A stretch of DNA of 39,837 bases from an uncultured Collinsella sp. (lineage in GTDB: Bacteria > Actinomycetota > Coriobacteriia > Coriobacteriales > Coriobacteriaceae), in contig UQTW01000023.1 of assembly GCA_900544115.1 (NCBI GenBank), positions 1 to 39,837 of the forward strand. The letters are read 5' to 3'. Below the pieces are notes generated by a model, which saw only the letters and a program-made list of their open reading frames with translations, did not search any database and had not been told where the DNA came from. Shown here in pieces: positions 1 through 6,762 of this stretch. The stretch's first letter is position 1. Every line of letters begins with the position of its first letter. Made by a program: the position numbers and the translations under genes.

Positions 1-123
1 CTGGAGTGGGACGACAGCACAACCCGCTTCTATCATGTCAAGCCCGCGCTACATTACGAGGCAAAGAACGGGAGCTTTGACATCCCGCTGACAATTTCGG
101 GTGCGTGCACGCTGAACGACTGA
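1..123 (+). CDS. 3' end of an unidentified protein (partial)
   Basis: Frame 1 is open from the first base to the TGA at 121-123 and gives 40 residues, ending in ACTLND. The following gene starts 18 bases later with its own ribosome-binding site. The residues alternate polar and hydrophobic like a beta-sandwich end, but I do not recognise the family. Codons such as GAA and GCA and the overall style match the first half of the next gene, not the rest of the window, so both probably share an origin. Because the next gene begins as a GH36 glycosidase, a carbohydrate-related protein is possible; this is a guess from context. Confidence 0.5.
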   Translation: MEWDDSTTRFYHVKPALHYEAKNGSFDIPLTISGACTLND

Positions 124-141
124 GAACAGAAGGAGATAACC

Positions 142-1722
142 ATGACAGAAACGATCCGAATCGCAACAGGGGATGGGGCAGAAGTGACCCTGACCGAGGC
201 AGAACTGGAAAACGTCCGCGCCGTATACGTGGACGCGCGCAATATCCCCGGCGGGGAGGTTCTGTACACCCCAACGCAACCCGAATGTGACGAATATGTT
301 GCCATTGAAAATCACTCCCCGTTCTGGTGCCGTCCCTTTTTCGGCAAGGATTTGCGCGATCTGCCCGAGTTGGTTCAGGCATTGCTGTTGAAGTGCGGGA
401 ATCTTTATCGCTATATTCTGCCGATCTGCGCGGACACTTGGAAAACGGTTATCCGCGGCGGCAGAAACGGAATGGAGTTCCGCCTGTATACAAACTATAA
501 TCAACCGATTGACTGCGTACGACAGCTTTCATGGGTGGAAGCGCGCGGGAAAGACCCATTGGAACTTGCGCACCGTTGCGCGAAGGTTGCCGCGGCGCTG
601 CTCGGAAACGGGATGAAACTGCGGGCAGAGCGCTCCTGTCCGGAGGTGTTCGACTACCTCGGTTGGTGCTCGTGGGATGCATTCCAGATCCGCGTGAATG
701 AGGCGGGGCTGCTGGAAAAGGCGGCGGAATTCCGGGACAAGGGCGTTCCGATCCGATATGCGATCCTCGACGATATGTGGGCGGACTGCCCGATGCTGAA
801 CGATATCCCGCGCGACACGGAGTTCCGCACGATGGTCGGATTCATGCACAAGAGCAAACTACGCTCCTTTGAAGGAGACCCTGTGCGCTTCCCGAACGGC
901 ATGAAGCACACGGTGGAGGCGCTGAAGGCGGCGGGCATCCGGAACGTCGGCATCTGGTTTCCGACTACGGGATACTGGTCTGGCGTGGAAGCGGGCGGCG
1001 AAGCAGAGCGCGAATTTGCCGCCGATCTGATGAACGAACCGGACGGCAGACGCATTGTCAAGCCCGAACTGCCGCACACGGCGCACTGGTTCGGCACACT
1101 CTGCGCCAAAGCCAAGGCATGGGGCGCGGATTTCGTGAAGATCGGTATCGGCGGCGGTTCCATCTGCATCACCCGCGAGACCAAGGGCATCGGCCGTGGC
1201 CAGGCCACCGCGCTGATCGACGTCTGCCGCGCTCGCGACGAGTACTACGAGGAGACCGGCGTCTACGTGCCCGTGTGCTCCGACGGCGGTATCGTCTACG
1301 ATTACCACATGACGCTCGCCCTTGCCATGGGCGCCGACTTTATGATGCTGGGCCGCTACTTCGCCCGCTTTGACGAGAGCCCGACCGAGCGCGTCAACGT
1401 CAACGGCCAGTACATGAAGGAGTACTGGGGCGAGGGTTCTGCGCGTGCCCGCAACTGGCAGCGCTACGACCTGGGCGGCGCCGCGAAGCTCAGCTTCGTC
1501 GAGGGCGTCGACTCCTACGTTCCCTACGCCGGCTCCCTCAAGGACGGCGTGGGCGGCACGCTCTACAAGGTCAAGTCCACGATGTGCAACTGCGGCGCCC
1601 TCTCGATCCCCGAGCTCCAGGAAAAGGCACGTCTGACCCTGGTCTCCTCGACCTCGATCGTCGAAGGCGGAGCCCACGACGTCGTAGTCAAGGACTCCCA
1701 GCAGTCTGTGTCTTATCGATAA
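142..1722 (+). CDS. Chimeric ORF: GH36 (Sip1/raffinose synthase-like) N-half fused to IMP dehydrogenase C-half
   Basis: This 526-residue frame starts at ATG 142 behind AAGGAG at 129-134. Residues 1 to about 330 resemble GH36 Sip1/raffinose-synthase-type alpha-galactosidases: GWCSWDAF at 174-181, LDDMW at 209-213, then NVGIWFPTTGYW. Residues from about 334 to 526 are the C-terminal part of IMP dehydrogenase: the GGGSICITRE loop with the catalytic Cys at 342, CSDGGIVYDYHMTLA, MLGRYFARFDESPT and a C-terminal CNCGALSIPELQ segment. The join is at W327-GADFVK-I334, a strand sequence that fits both families. The expected GH36 nucleophile, an Asp just after this strand, is missing, and so are the IMPDH N-terminal barrel half and CBS domains. 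Neither activity is expected. Codons change from GAA/GCA-rich to GAG/GCC-rich at about 1110-1150. An assembly misjoin or a short-homology recombination could explain it; the downstream half should be the local guaB. Confidence 0.85.
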   Translation: MTETIRIATGDGAEVTLTEAELENVRAVYVDARNIPGGEVLYTPTQPECDEYVAIENHSPFWCRPFFGKDLRDLPELVQALLLKCGNLYRYILPICADTWKTVIRGGRNGMEFRLYTNYNQPIDCVRQLSWVEARGKDPLELAHRCAKVAAALLGNGMKLRAERSCPEVFDYLGWCSWDAFQIRVNEAGLLEKAAEFRDKGVPIRYAILDDMWADCPMLNDIPRDTEFRTMVGFMHKSKLRSFEGDPVRFPNGMKHTVEALKAAGIRNVGIWFPTTGYWSGVEAGGEAEREFAADLMNEPDGRRIVKPELPHTAHWFGTLCAKAKAWGADFVKIGIGGGSICITRETKGIGRGQATALIDVCRARDEYYEETGVYVPVCSDGGIVYDYHMTLALAMGADFMMLGRYFARFDESPTERVNVNGQYMKEYWGEGSARARNWQRYDLGGAAKLSFVEGVDSYVPYAGSLKDGVGGTLYKVKSTMCNCGALSIPELQEKARLTLVSSTSIVEGGAHDVVVKDSQQSVSYR

Positions 1723-1727
1723 GCGGC

Positions 1728-1843
1728 TTTCCCAGGCACCGCATCTTGCCGTTCAAACCGTCGCTTGCGTACCTAAGTACGCGGCGCTCCTCTTTCACGG
1801 CAACCTGCGGCACCTGGAAAACCCGTTGTTTCTAGAACGGGTT
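1728..1843 (+). terminator. Tandem stem-loops after the IMPDH half (probable terminator or repeat)
   Basis: Arms at 1728-1752 and 1797-1820 form a long imperfect stem (TTTCCCAGGCACCGCA against TGCGGCACCTGGAAA). Inside it, GCGTAC-CTAA-GTACGC at 1767-1782 makes a perfect small hairpin. A second hairpin, AACCCGTT/AACGGGTT at 1820-1843, overlaps the outer end. No clear U-tract follows. The position, 5 bases past the stop codon, fits transcription termination or a structured intergenic repeat. Confidence 0.5.
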
Positions 1844-1881
1844 GCACATAAAGGTTGAGTTTCAACCACGTTATTTAGATA

Positions 1882-1916
1882 AAGCGAGATGCCTGCAAGT
1901 CGCAGGCATCTCGCTT
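1882..1916. terminator. Perfect 15-bp stem-loop
   Basis: AAGCGAGATGCCTGC at 1882-1896 pairs perfectly with 1902-1916 across a 5-base loop. It is flanked by AGATA upstream and GTCGTATTTGTTATC downstream. The stem is strong enough to terminate but the U-tract is poor. It ends the transcript from the left or forms part of the leuS leader structure. Confidence 0.5.
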
Positions 1917-1950
1917 GTCGTATTTGTTATCATCAGTCAAGTTAACCTTA

Positions 1951-2069
1951 GGGTCGGGCGGCTTAGCTTTGTTCGCTACAAGTTCCGCACGCAAAGAAGA
2001 GCACTTAATGTGCTCTTCGTCTTGCGCAGGACTGTCCGCAGTAGCGAATAAAGCTAAGCCGACCGACCC
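1951..2069. repeat. Long inverted repeat with inner hairpin in the leuS leader
   Basis: The 29-base arms 1951-1979 and 2041-2069 pair at 28 positions if one G-U is allowed; the only mismatch is G1958 against A2062. Between them CGCAA/TTGCG encloses a perfect 9-bp hairpin, GAAGAGCAC-TTAAT-GTGCTCTTC, at 1995-2017. The right arm ends 11 bases before the leuS Shine-Dalgarno AAAGGAG at 2081-2087. No T-box consensus is present. It may be a regulatory leader fold or a small palindromic mobile element. The whole 1723-2092 interval holds no credible gene. Confidence 0.7.
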
Positions 2070-2092
2070 CATTAAAGATTAAAGGAGCTGAT

Positions 2093-4669
2093 ATGTGCGA
2101 TTGCACAGATCATAAGGATGAGATCCCTGCCTACGACGCGCAGGCCATTGAGTCCAAGTGGATGAAGGCCTGGGAGGACTCCAACCTCTTTGCCGTCGAC
2201 ACCGACGCCAGCAAGCCCAAGAAGTACGTGCTCGAGATGTTCCCGTATCCGTCGGGCGACCTGCACATGGGCCACGCGCGCAACTATACCATCGGCGATG
2301 CCATGGCCCGTCAGGCCCGCATGCGCGGCTTTGACGTGCTGCACCCCATCGGCTTTGACGCCTTTGGCCTGCCCGCCGAGAACGCCGCCATCAAGCACAA
2401 CACGCAGGCTGCCGCCTGGACGTATAAGAACATGGACCAGGCGCTCGCCACGATGAGGCGCATGGGCTTCTCCTACGACCTGGATCGCACCGTTAAGACC
2501 TGCAGCCCCGACTACTATCGCTGGGGCCAGTGGATCTTTGAGAAGATGTGGGAAAAGGGCCTGGTCTATCGTAAGAAGAATCCGGTTAACTGGTGCCCCA
2601 CCTGCAAGACCGTTTTGGCTAACGAGCAGGTGACCGAGGGCAAGTGCTGGCGTTGCGGCACCGAGCCCGAGAAGCGCGATCTTGAGCAGTGGTACTACAA
2701 GATTACCGAGTACTCCCAGGAGTTGCTCGACGACCTGGAGAAGCTCCCTGGCTGGCCCGAGCGCGTCAAGCAGATGCAGGCCAACTGGATCGGCCGCTCC
2801 GAGGGTGCCGAGGTCGACTTTACCCTGTGCGACGCCGATGGCGAGCCCATCGAGGGCGATGAGGGCAAGATCACCGTCTTCACCACGCGCGCCGACACGC
2901 TCTTTGGCGTCTCCTTCTTTGTCCTGGCTCCCGAGTACGCCCGTCTGCACGAGCTCGTCGAGGGCACGGAGTACGAGGCGGCCGTCACCAAGATCGTTGA
3001 GGACTCCAAGCACATTTCTGCCGTCGAGCGTGCCCAGGGCACTCTCGAGAAGCACGGTGCCTTTACCGGCCGCTACGTGGTGAACCCCGTTAACGGCGAA
3101 AAGGTCCCCGTGTGGGTTGCCGACTACGTCGTGGCTGACTACGGCACCGGCGCCGTCATGGCCGTTCCCTGCGGCGACCAGCGCGACTTTGAGTTTGCCC
3201 GCAAGTATGATCTGCCGATCGTGCCGATCATCTTGGACGACGATGATCGCGCTGCCGTCGAGGCCAGCGGCGAGACCATCGATACCTTCCATGCCGAGAC
3301 CGTCGACTGGGATTGCGCCCACGCTGCCGAGGGCACGCTCGTCCAGTCCGGCAAGTACACCGGCATGCGCGGCGGCAAGCACTCCGAGGGCGAGGCTGCG
3401 ATCGTGGCCGACCTCGAGGCCATGGGCTGCGGTCGTCGCAAGGTCGAGTTCCGCCTGCGCGACTGGCTCATCAGCCGCCAGCGTTATTGGGGCAACCCCA
3501 TCCCGGCCATTCACTGCGAGCACTGCGGTATTGTGCCCGTGCCCGAGGATCAGCTGCCGGTGACGCTGCCCGAGAACCTGGACCTGGGCGCCGGCGAGAC
3601 GCTTGCCGAGTGCAAGGACTTCTACGAGACCACCTGCCCGGTCTGCGGCCGCCCGGCCAAGCGCGAGACCGATACCATGGACACCTTTACCTGCTCCAGC
3701 TGGTATTACCTGCGCTATACCGACCCGCACAACACCGAGCTGCCCTTCTCCCGCGAAGCCGCCGACCGTTGGATGCCCGTCGATAACTACATCGGCGGCA
3801 TCGAGCACGCCATTTTGCACCTGCTCTACAGCCGCTTCTTTACCAAGGCGCTGCGCGACCTGGGCCTGCTGAGTGTGGACGAGCCCTTCACCAACCTGCT
3901 GTGCCAGGGCATGGTTAAGGACGAGAACGGCGACACCATGTCCAAGTCCAAGGGCAACGTCGTGCCCCCGAGCTCGGTCATCGAGCCCTACGGCGCCGAC
4001 ACCATGCGTCTGGCGATCCTGTTTATCGCCCCGCCCGAGAAGGACTTCGACTGGGATCCCAAGGCCGTTGAGGGCGCCAACCGCTTCATTAAGCGCGCCT
4101 GGCGTATCGTTTGGCAGCTCGTCCAGTCCGGCGACGCCAACGTGGCCTTCGACAAGTCCGCGCTCGACGAGACCGCGATGAAGCTCTATCGCGAGCGTCA
4201 CCGCACTATCGCCAAGTGCACCGAGGACTTTGACCGAGGCCAGTTCAACACCGCCATCTCGGCCGTCATGGAACTCGTCAATGCCGCGAGTGCTTACCTC
4301 AATGCTACTGAGGGCGCTTCCCGTGACAAGGCGATGTGCTACGGCGTGGCTAAGGATATCGTGAGCGTCCTTGCCCCCATCTGCCCGTTCTGGGCCGACG
4401 AGCTGTGGCATGAGGCGCTCGGCTGCGAGGGCAATGCCTACACCGCCGCCTGGCCCGAGTTCGACTTGGCCGAGTCCATCGAGGACACGGTGCAGATCGT
4501 CGTACAGGTGCTCGGCAAGGTCCGCGGCCGCATCGACGTCGCCCGCGACGCCTCCAACGAGGAGATGCAGGCTGCCGCTGAGGAAGCCGTCGCCAAGTGG
4601 CTCGAGGGCAAGACGGTCGTCAAGGCCATCTGCGTACCCGGCAAGCTGGTCAACCTGGTGGTCAAGTAA
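2093..4669 (+). CDS. leuS: Leucyl-tRNA synthetase
   Basis: The 858-residue cytosolic enzyme charges tRNA-Leu with leucine using ATP. It is a class I synthetase: the HIGH signature is HMGH at 58-61 within PYPSGDLHMGHARN, and the KMSKS loop is TMSKS at 615-619, keeping the second lysine. A Cys4 zinc knuckle (CPTC...CWRC) follows the HIGH region. The CP1 editing domain is visible as TTRADTLFGVSF and GTGAVMAVPCGDQRD. The C-terminal anticodon-binding and leucine-specific parts are complete, and the length matches bacterial LeuRS. ATG 2093 has AAAGGAG at 2081-2087. It appears to be a single-gene unit: long structured leader before it, terminator-like hairpin after it. The first K of KMSKS is replaced by T, a tolerated variation. 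Confidence 0.98.
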   Translation: MCDCTDHKDEIPAYDAQAIESKWMKAWEDSNLFAVDTDASKPKKYVLEMFPYPSGDLHMGHARNYTIGDAMARQARMRGFDVLHPIGFDAFGLPAENAAIKHNTQAAAWTYKNMDQALATMRRMGFSYDLDRTVKTCSPDYYRWGQWIFEKMWEKGLVYRKKNPVNWCPTCKTVLANEQVTEGKCWRCGTEPEKRDLEQWYYKITEYSQELLDDLEKLPGWPERVKQMQANWIGRSEGAEVDFTLCDADGEPIEGDEGKITVFTTRADTLFGVSFFVLAPEYARLHELVEGTEYEAAVTKIVEDSKHISAVERAQGTLEKHGAFTGRYVVNPVNGEKVPVWVADYVVADYGTGAVMAVPCGDQRDFEFARKYDLPIVPIILDDDDRAAVEASGETIDTFHAETVDWDCAHAAEGTLVQSGKYTGMRGGKHSEGEAAIVADLEAMGCGRRKVEFRLRDWLISRQRYWGNPIPAIHCEHCGIVPVPEDQLPVTLPENLDLGAGETLAECKDFYETTCPVCGRPAKRETDTMDTFTCSSWYYLRYTDPHNTELPFSREAADRWMPVDNYIGGIEHAILHLLYSRFFTKALRDLGLLSVDEPFTNLLCQGMVKDENGDTMSKSKGNVVPPSSVIEPYGADTMRLAILFIAPPEKDFDWDPKAVEGANRFIKRAWRIVWQLVQSGDANVAFDKSALDETAMKLYRERHRTIAKCTEDFDRGQFNTAISAVMELVNAASAYLNATEGASRDKAMCYGVAKDIVSVLAPICPFWADELWHEALGCEGNAYTAAWPEFDLAESIEDTVQIVVQVLGKVRGRIDVARDASNEEMQAAAEEAVAKWLEGKTVVKAICVPGKLVNLVVK

Positions 4670-4696
4670 GCACTGCGCGCTTAGCTGACGCATTAA

Positions 4697-4732
4697 AGAC
4701 GAGGGACGATCCGGCTGGGTCGCCCCTCGTCT
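4697..4732 (+). terminator. Stem-loop after leuS
   Basis: AGACGAGGG at 4697-4705 pairs with CCCTCGTCT at 4724-4732, and the interior CGATCC/GGGTCG extends the stem. No U-tract follows; the downstream TGCG resembles the bases after the inner hairpin in the leuS leader (shared TCGTCTTGCG). Confidence 0.6.
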
Positions 4733-4820
4733 TGCGTGTGCCCGACCAAGTGCTTGCGGTCAATTGTCCTATTCTTGTGGAGAAGCTGTGCGCACGCTGA
4801 CCTGCAGATTCGTACTGTGC

Positions 4821-4849
4821 TTGCACGTTTTCGCAGCTATTGGTATAGT
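4821..4849 (+). promoter_or_regulatory. Promoter of the rimP-nusA-infB operon
   Basis: A -35 TTGCAC at 4821-4826 and a -10 TATAGT at 4844-4849 are separated by exactly 17 bases, with TGG just before the -10 (extended -10). Expected start of transcription is near 4856. This is the best promoter match in the window besides that of tRNA-Asn. Confidence 0.75.
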
Positions 4850-4876
4850 TTGCTTGCAAATGAAGTTGTAATTGAA

Positions 4877-4907
4877 AGAAGTGGGGTTTCGGCCCCGCTT
4901 CTTTTTT
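4877..4907 (+). terminator. Intrinsic terminator/attenuator in the rimP leader
   Basis: AGAAGTGGGG at 4877-4886 pairs with CCCCGCTTCT at 4893-4902 (one T-G pair), followed by TTTTTG. It lies about 20 bases after the expected transcription start and 20 before the rimP start codon, so the operon must be transcribed through it. This fits attenuation rather than ending an upstream gene. Confidence 0.75.
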
Positions 4908-4927
4908 GTATGGATGGAGGTGCCGCA

Positions 4928-5422
4928 ATGGTCAAGACCAAGACCGAGCAGGCGATCATTGACGCGCTCGAGGCCGTCGCCCCCCAGCACGATGTCGACA
5001 TCGTCGACGTCGAGCTCGTGGGCGCCACCAAGGCCCCCTGCGTGCGCGTGCGTATCGAGGGTGCCGAGGGTCAGAGCCTGTCTCTCAACGACGTCACGGC
5101 CAACACCAAGTGGGTCGGCGATGTGATTGAGGAACTCGACCCCATCTCTTCGAGCTATACGCTTGAGGTGTCGAGCCCGGGCATGGCGCGCCCGCTGCGC
5201 CGCCCGTGCGACTTTGCCCGCTTTGTTGGCGAGAACTGTGAGCTCACCTCCACCGCTACCGAGGGCCGTCGTAAGTACGCCGGCAAGATTGCCGCTGCGA
5301 CCGAGACCGACGTGACCCTCGAGCTCGAGGACGGCGATTCCGTCACCCTCGATTTCTCTGATGTTAAAAAGTGCAAGTTGAAGCCCACCTACGACTTCAA
5401 GCCCGCGAAGGAAGGAAAGTAA
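4928..5422 (+). CDS. rimP: Ribosome maturation factor RimP
   Basis: The 164-residue protein is needed for 30S subunit maturation. Two domains are visible: an N-terminal alpha/beta part with DVDIVDVEL and VRIEGAEG, ending in the conserved YTLEVSSPGMARPLRRPCDFARF, and a C-terminal SH3-like barrel (KYAGKIAAATETDVTLELEDG). ATG 4928 is preceded by GGAGG at 4916-4920. The frame is open upstream, but that part covers the terminator and promoter, so the shorter start is right. It is the first gene of the conserved rimP-nusA-infB-rbfA operon, 1 base before nusA. Confidence 0.95.
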   Translation: MVKTKTEQAIIDALEAVAPQHDVDIVDVELVGATKAPCVRVRIEGAEGQSLSLNDVTANTKWVGDVIEELDPISSSYTLEVSSPGMARPLRRPCDFARFVGENCELTSTATEGRRKYAGKIAAATETDVTLELEDGDSVTLDFSDVKKCKLKPTYDFKPAKEGK

Positions 5423-5423
5423 G

Positions 5424-6671
5424 ATGGCAGCATCCGACATGATGTCCGCCCTGATGGAGCTTTGCCAGGAGAAGCACATCGACCAGCTCTACCTGATCGA
5501 CCGCCTGGAGCAGTCGCTCGCCAAGAGCTATGCCGAGATCCTGCATCTTGAGTGGGGCGCCAAGGTGACCATCGACCGCACCACCGGCAAGATCTACGTC
5601 TACCGCCTGGAGCCGATCGACGATTCCATGGACGAGGAGGGCAACTTCACCGAGTTCGAGGAGATCGACGTCACCCCCAAGAACACGAGCCGCATCGCTG
5701 CCCAGCACGCCAAGGCCGAGATCAACGCCATCGTGCGCAACTCCGCCCGCGAGCAGATCTATGAGGAGTTCTCCGGCCGCATCGGTGACCTCATCAGTGG
5801 TACCGTGCTGCAGTCCACGCCCGACTTCACGATCGTCAAGATTCGCGAAGGCGTCGAGGCCGAGCTTCCGCACTTTGATCAGCGCCGTTACGAGAACGAG
5901 CGCAACGAGCGTCCGATGGGCGAGCGCTACCTGCACAACCAGCATATCAAGGCCGTGATCATCGACGTTCGCGACCCCAACTCCAATCTGCAGCCGGTTC
6001 GTGGCGAGCACAGCCGTCCGCCGATTGTCATCTCCCGTACCCACCCCGAGCTCATGCGTCGTCTGTTTGAGCAGGAGGTGCCCGAGATCTATGAGGGCAC
6101 CGTCCAGATCAAGTCGATCGCCCGCGAGCCCGGCCAGCGCTCCAAGGTCGCCGTCCACTCGCTTGACGATCGTCTGGATCCCGTGGGTGCCTGCGTCGGC
6201 CCCAAGGGCAGCCGTGTTCGCGCTGTCGTGGGCGAGCTCCGTGGCGAGCGCGTCGACGTCATCCTGTGGGATGCTGATCCTGCCGTCTACGTCGCCAACG
6301 CCCTGTCGCCCGCTAAGGTCACCCGCGTCCTCATCGACGAGGAGAAGGCCTATGCCGGCGTCATCGTGCCCGATGACCAGCTGTCCCTCGCCATCGGCAA
6401 GGAGGGCCAGAACGCTCGCCTCGCTGCGCGCCTGACCGGCTGGCACATTGACATCAAGTCCGAGACGCTTGCCGCCGACATCCTCAAGAACGTTCCCGTT
6501 CACGAGGAGCCCGCCGCCGACCTGATCGGTGACGAGGAGGACGAGGACGTCCGCCGCTGCGAGTACGTGTCCGAGGACGGCATCCAGTGCCGCAACCAGG
6601 CCCGTCCCGGCTCCCGTTTCTGCGGTGTCCACGACACCGACGCCTTCGATGATGCGGAGGACCTGATCTAG
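5424..6671 (+). CDS. nusA: Transcription termination/antitermination factor NusA
   Basis: NusA (415 residues) binds RNA polymerase and controls pausing, termination and antitermination. Its N-terminal polymerase-binding domain is followed by an S1 domain (GRIGDLISGTVLQ...), then KH1 (VGACVGPKGSRVRAVVGEL) and KH2 (LSLAIGKEGQNARLAARLTG). It lacks the C-terminal acidic repeats of the E. coli protein. Instead, after an acidic linker, the last 39 residues carry Cys379, Cys389, Cys400 and His403, a possible zinc knuckle. ATG 5424 follows the rimP stop by one base and uses AAGGAAAG in the rimP end. The usual small ylxR gene between nusA and infB is absent; the gap to infB is 91 bases. Confidence 0.97.
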   Translation: MAASDMMSALMELCQEKHIDQLYLIDRLEQSLAKSYAEILHLEWGAKVTIDRTTGKIYVYRLEPIDDSMDEEGNFTEFEEIDVTPKNTSRIAAQHAKAEINAIVRNSAREQIYEEFSGRIGDLISGTVLQSTPDFTIVKIREGVEAELPHFDQRRYENERNERPMGERYLHNQHIKAVIIDVRDPNSNLQPVRGEHSRPPIVISRTHPELMRRLFEQEVPEIYEGTVQIKSIAREPGQRSKVAVHSLDDRLDPVGACVGPKGSRVRAVVGELRGERVDVILWDADPAVYVANALSPAKVTRVLIDEEKAYAGVIVPDDQLSLAIGKEGQNARLAARLTGWHIDIKSETLAADILKNVPVHEEPAADLIGDEEDEDVRRCEYVSEDGIQCRNQARPGSRFCGVHDTDAFDDAEDLI

Positions 6672-6762
6672 CGCGCGGTCGCGCCGGGCAGGTCCCGGCG
6701 CATCTCCCACGCTCGTTCAGTCTCTAGGCACCCAAGGTGCCAGAAAGGGTAGGTGAAGTCAT

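Noticed and set aside
1889..1945. Leader peptide (ATG at 1889, 18 codons) before leuS
   Set aside because: It has no Shine-Dalgarno, lies inside a hairpin and contains only one leucine codon.
1921..2092. T-box riboswitch for leuS
   Set aside because: No AGGGTGGNACCGCG element or specifier-loop pattern is seen; only the inverted-repeat fold is supported.
2072..4693. 873-codon open frame on the minus strand opposite leuS
   Set aside because: It mirrors leuS, has Gly/Leu/Val/Asp-rich low-information sequence and arises from G/C third-position bias. The same holds for long minus-strand frames opposite infB, dnaG, nusA, smc and ftsH.
4736..4927. N-terminal extension of RimP
   Set aside because: The frame is open but covers the promoter and terminator; RimP homology starts at 4928 behind GGAGG.
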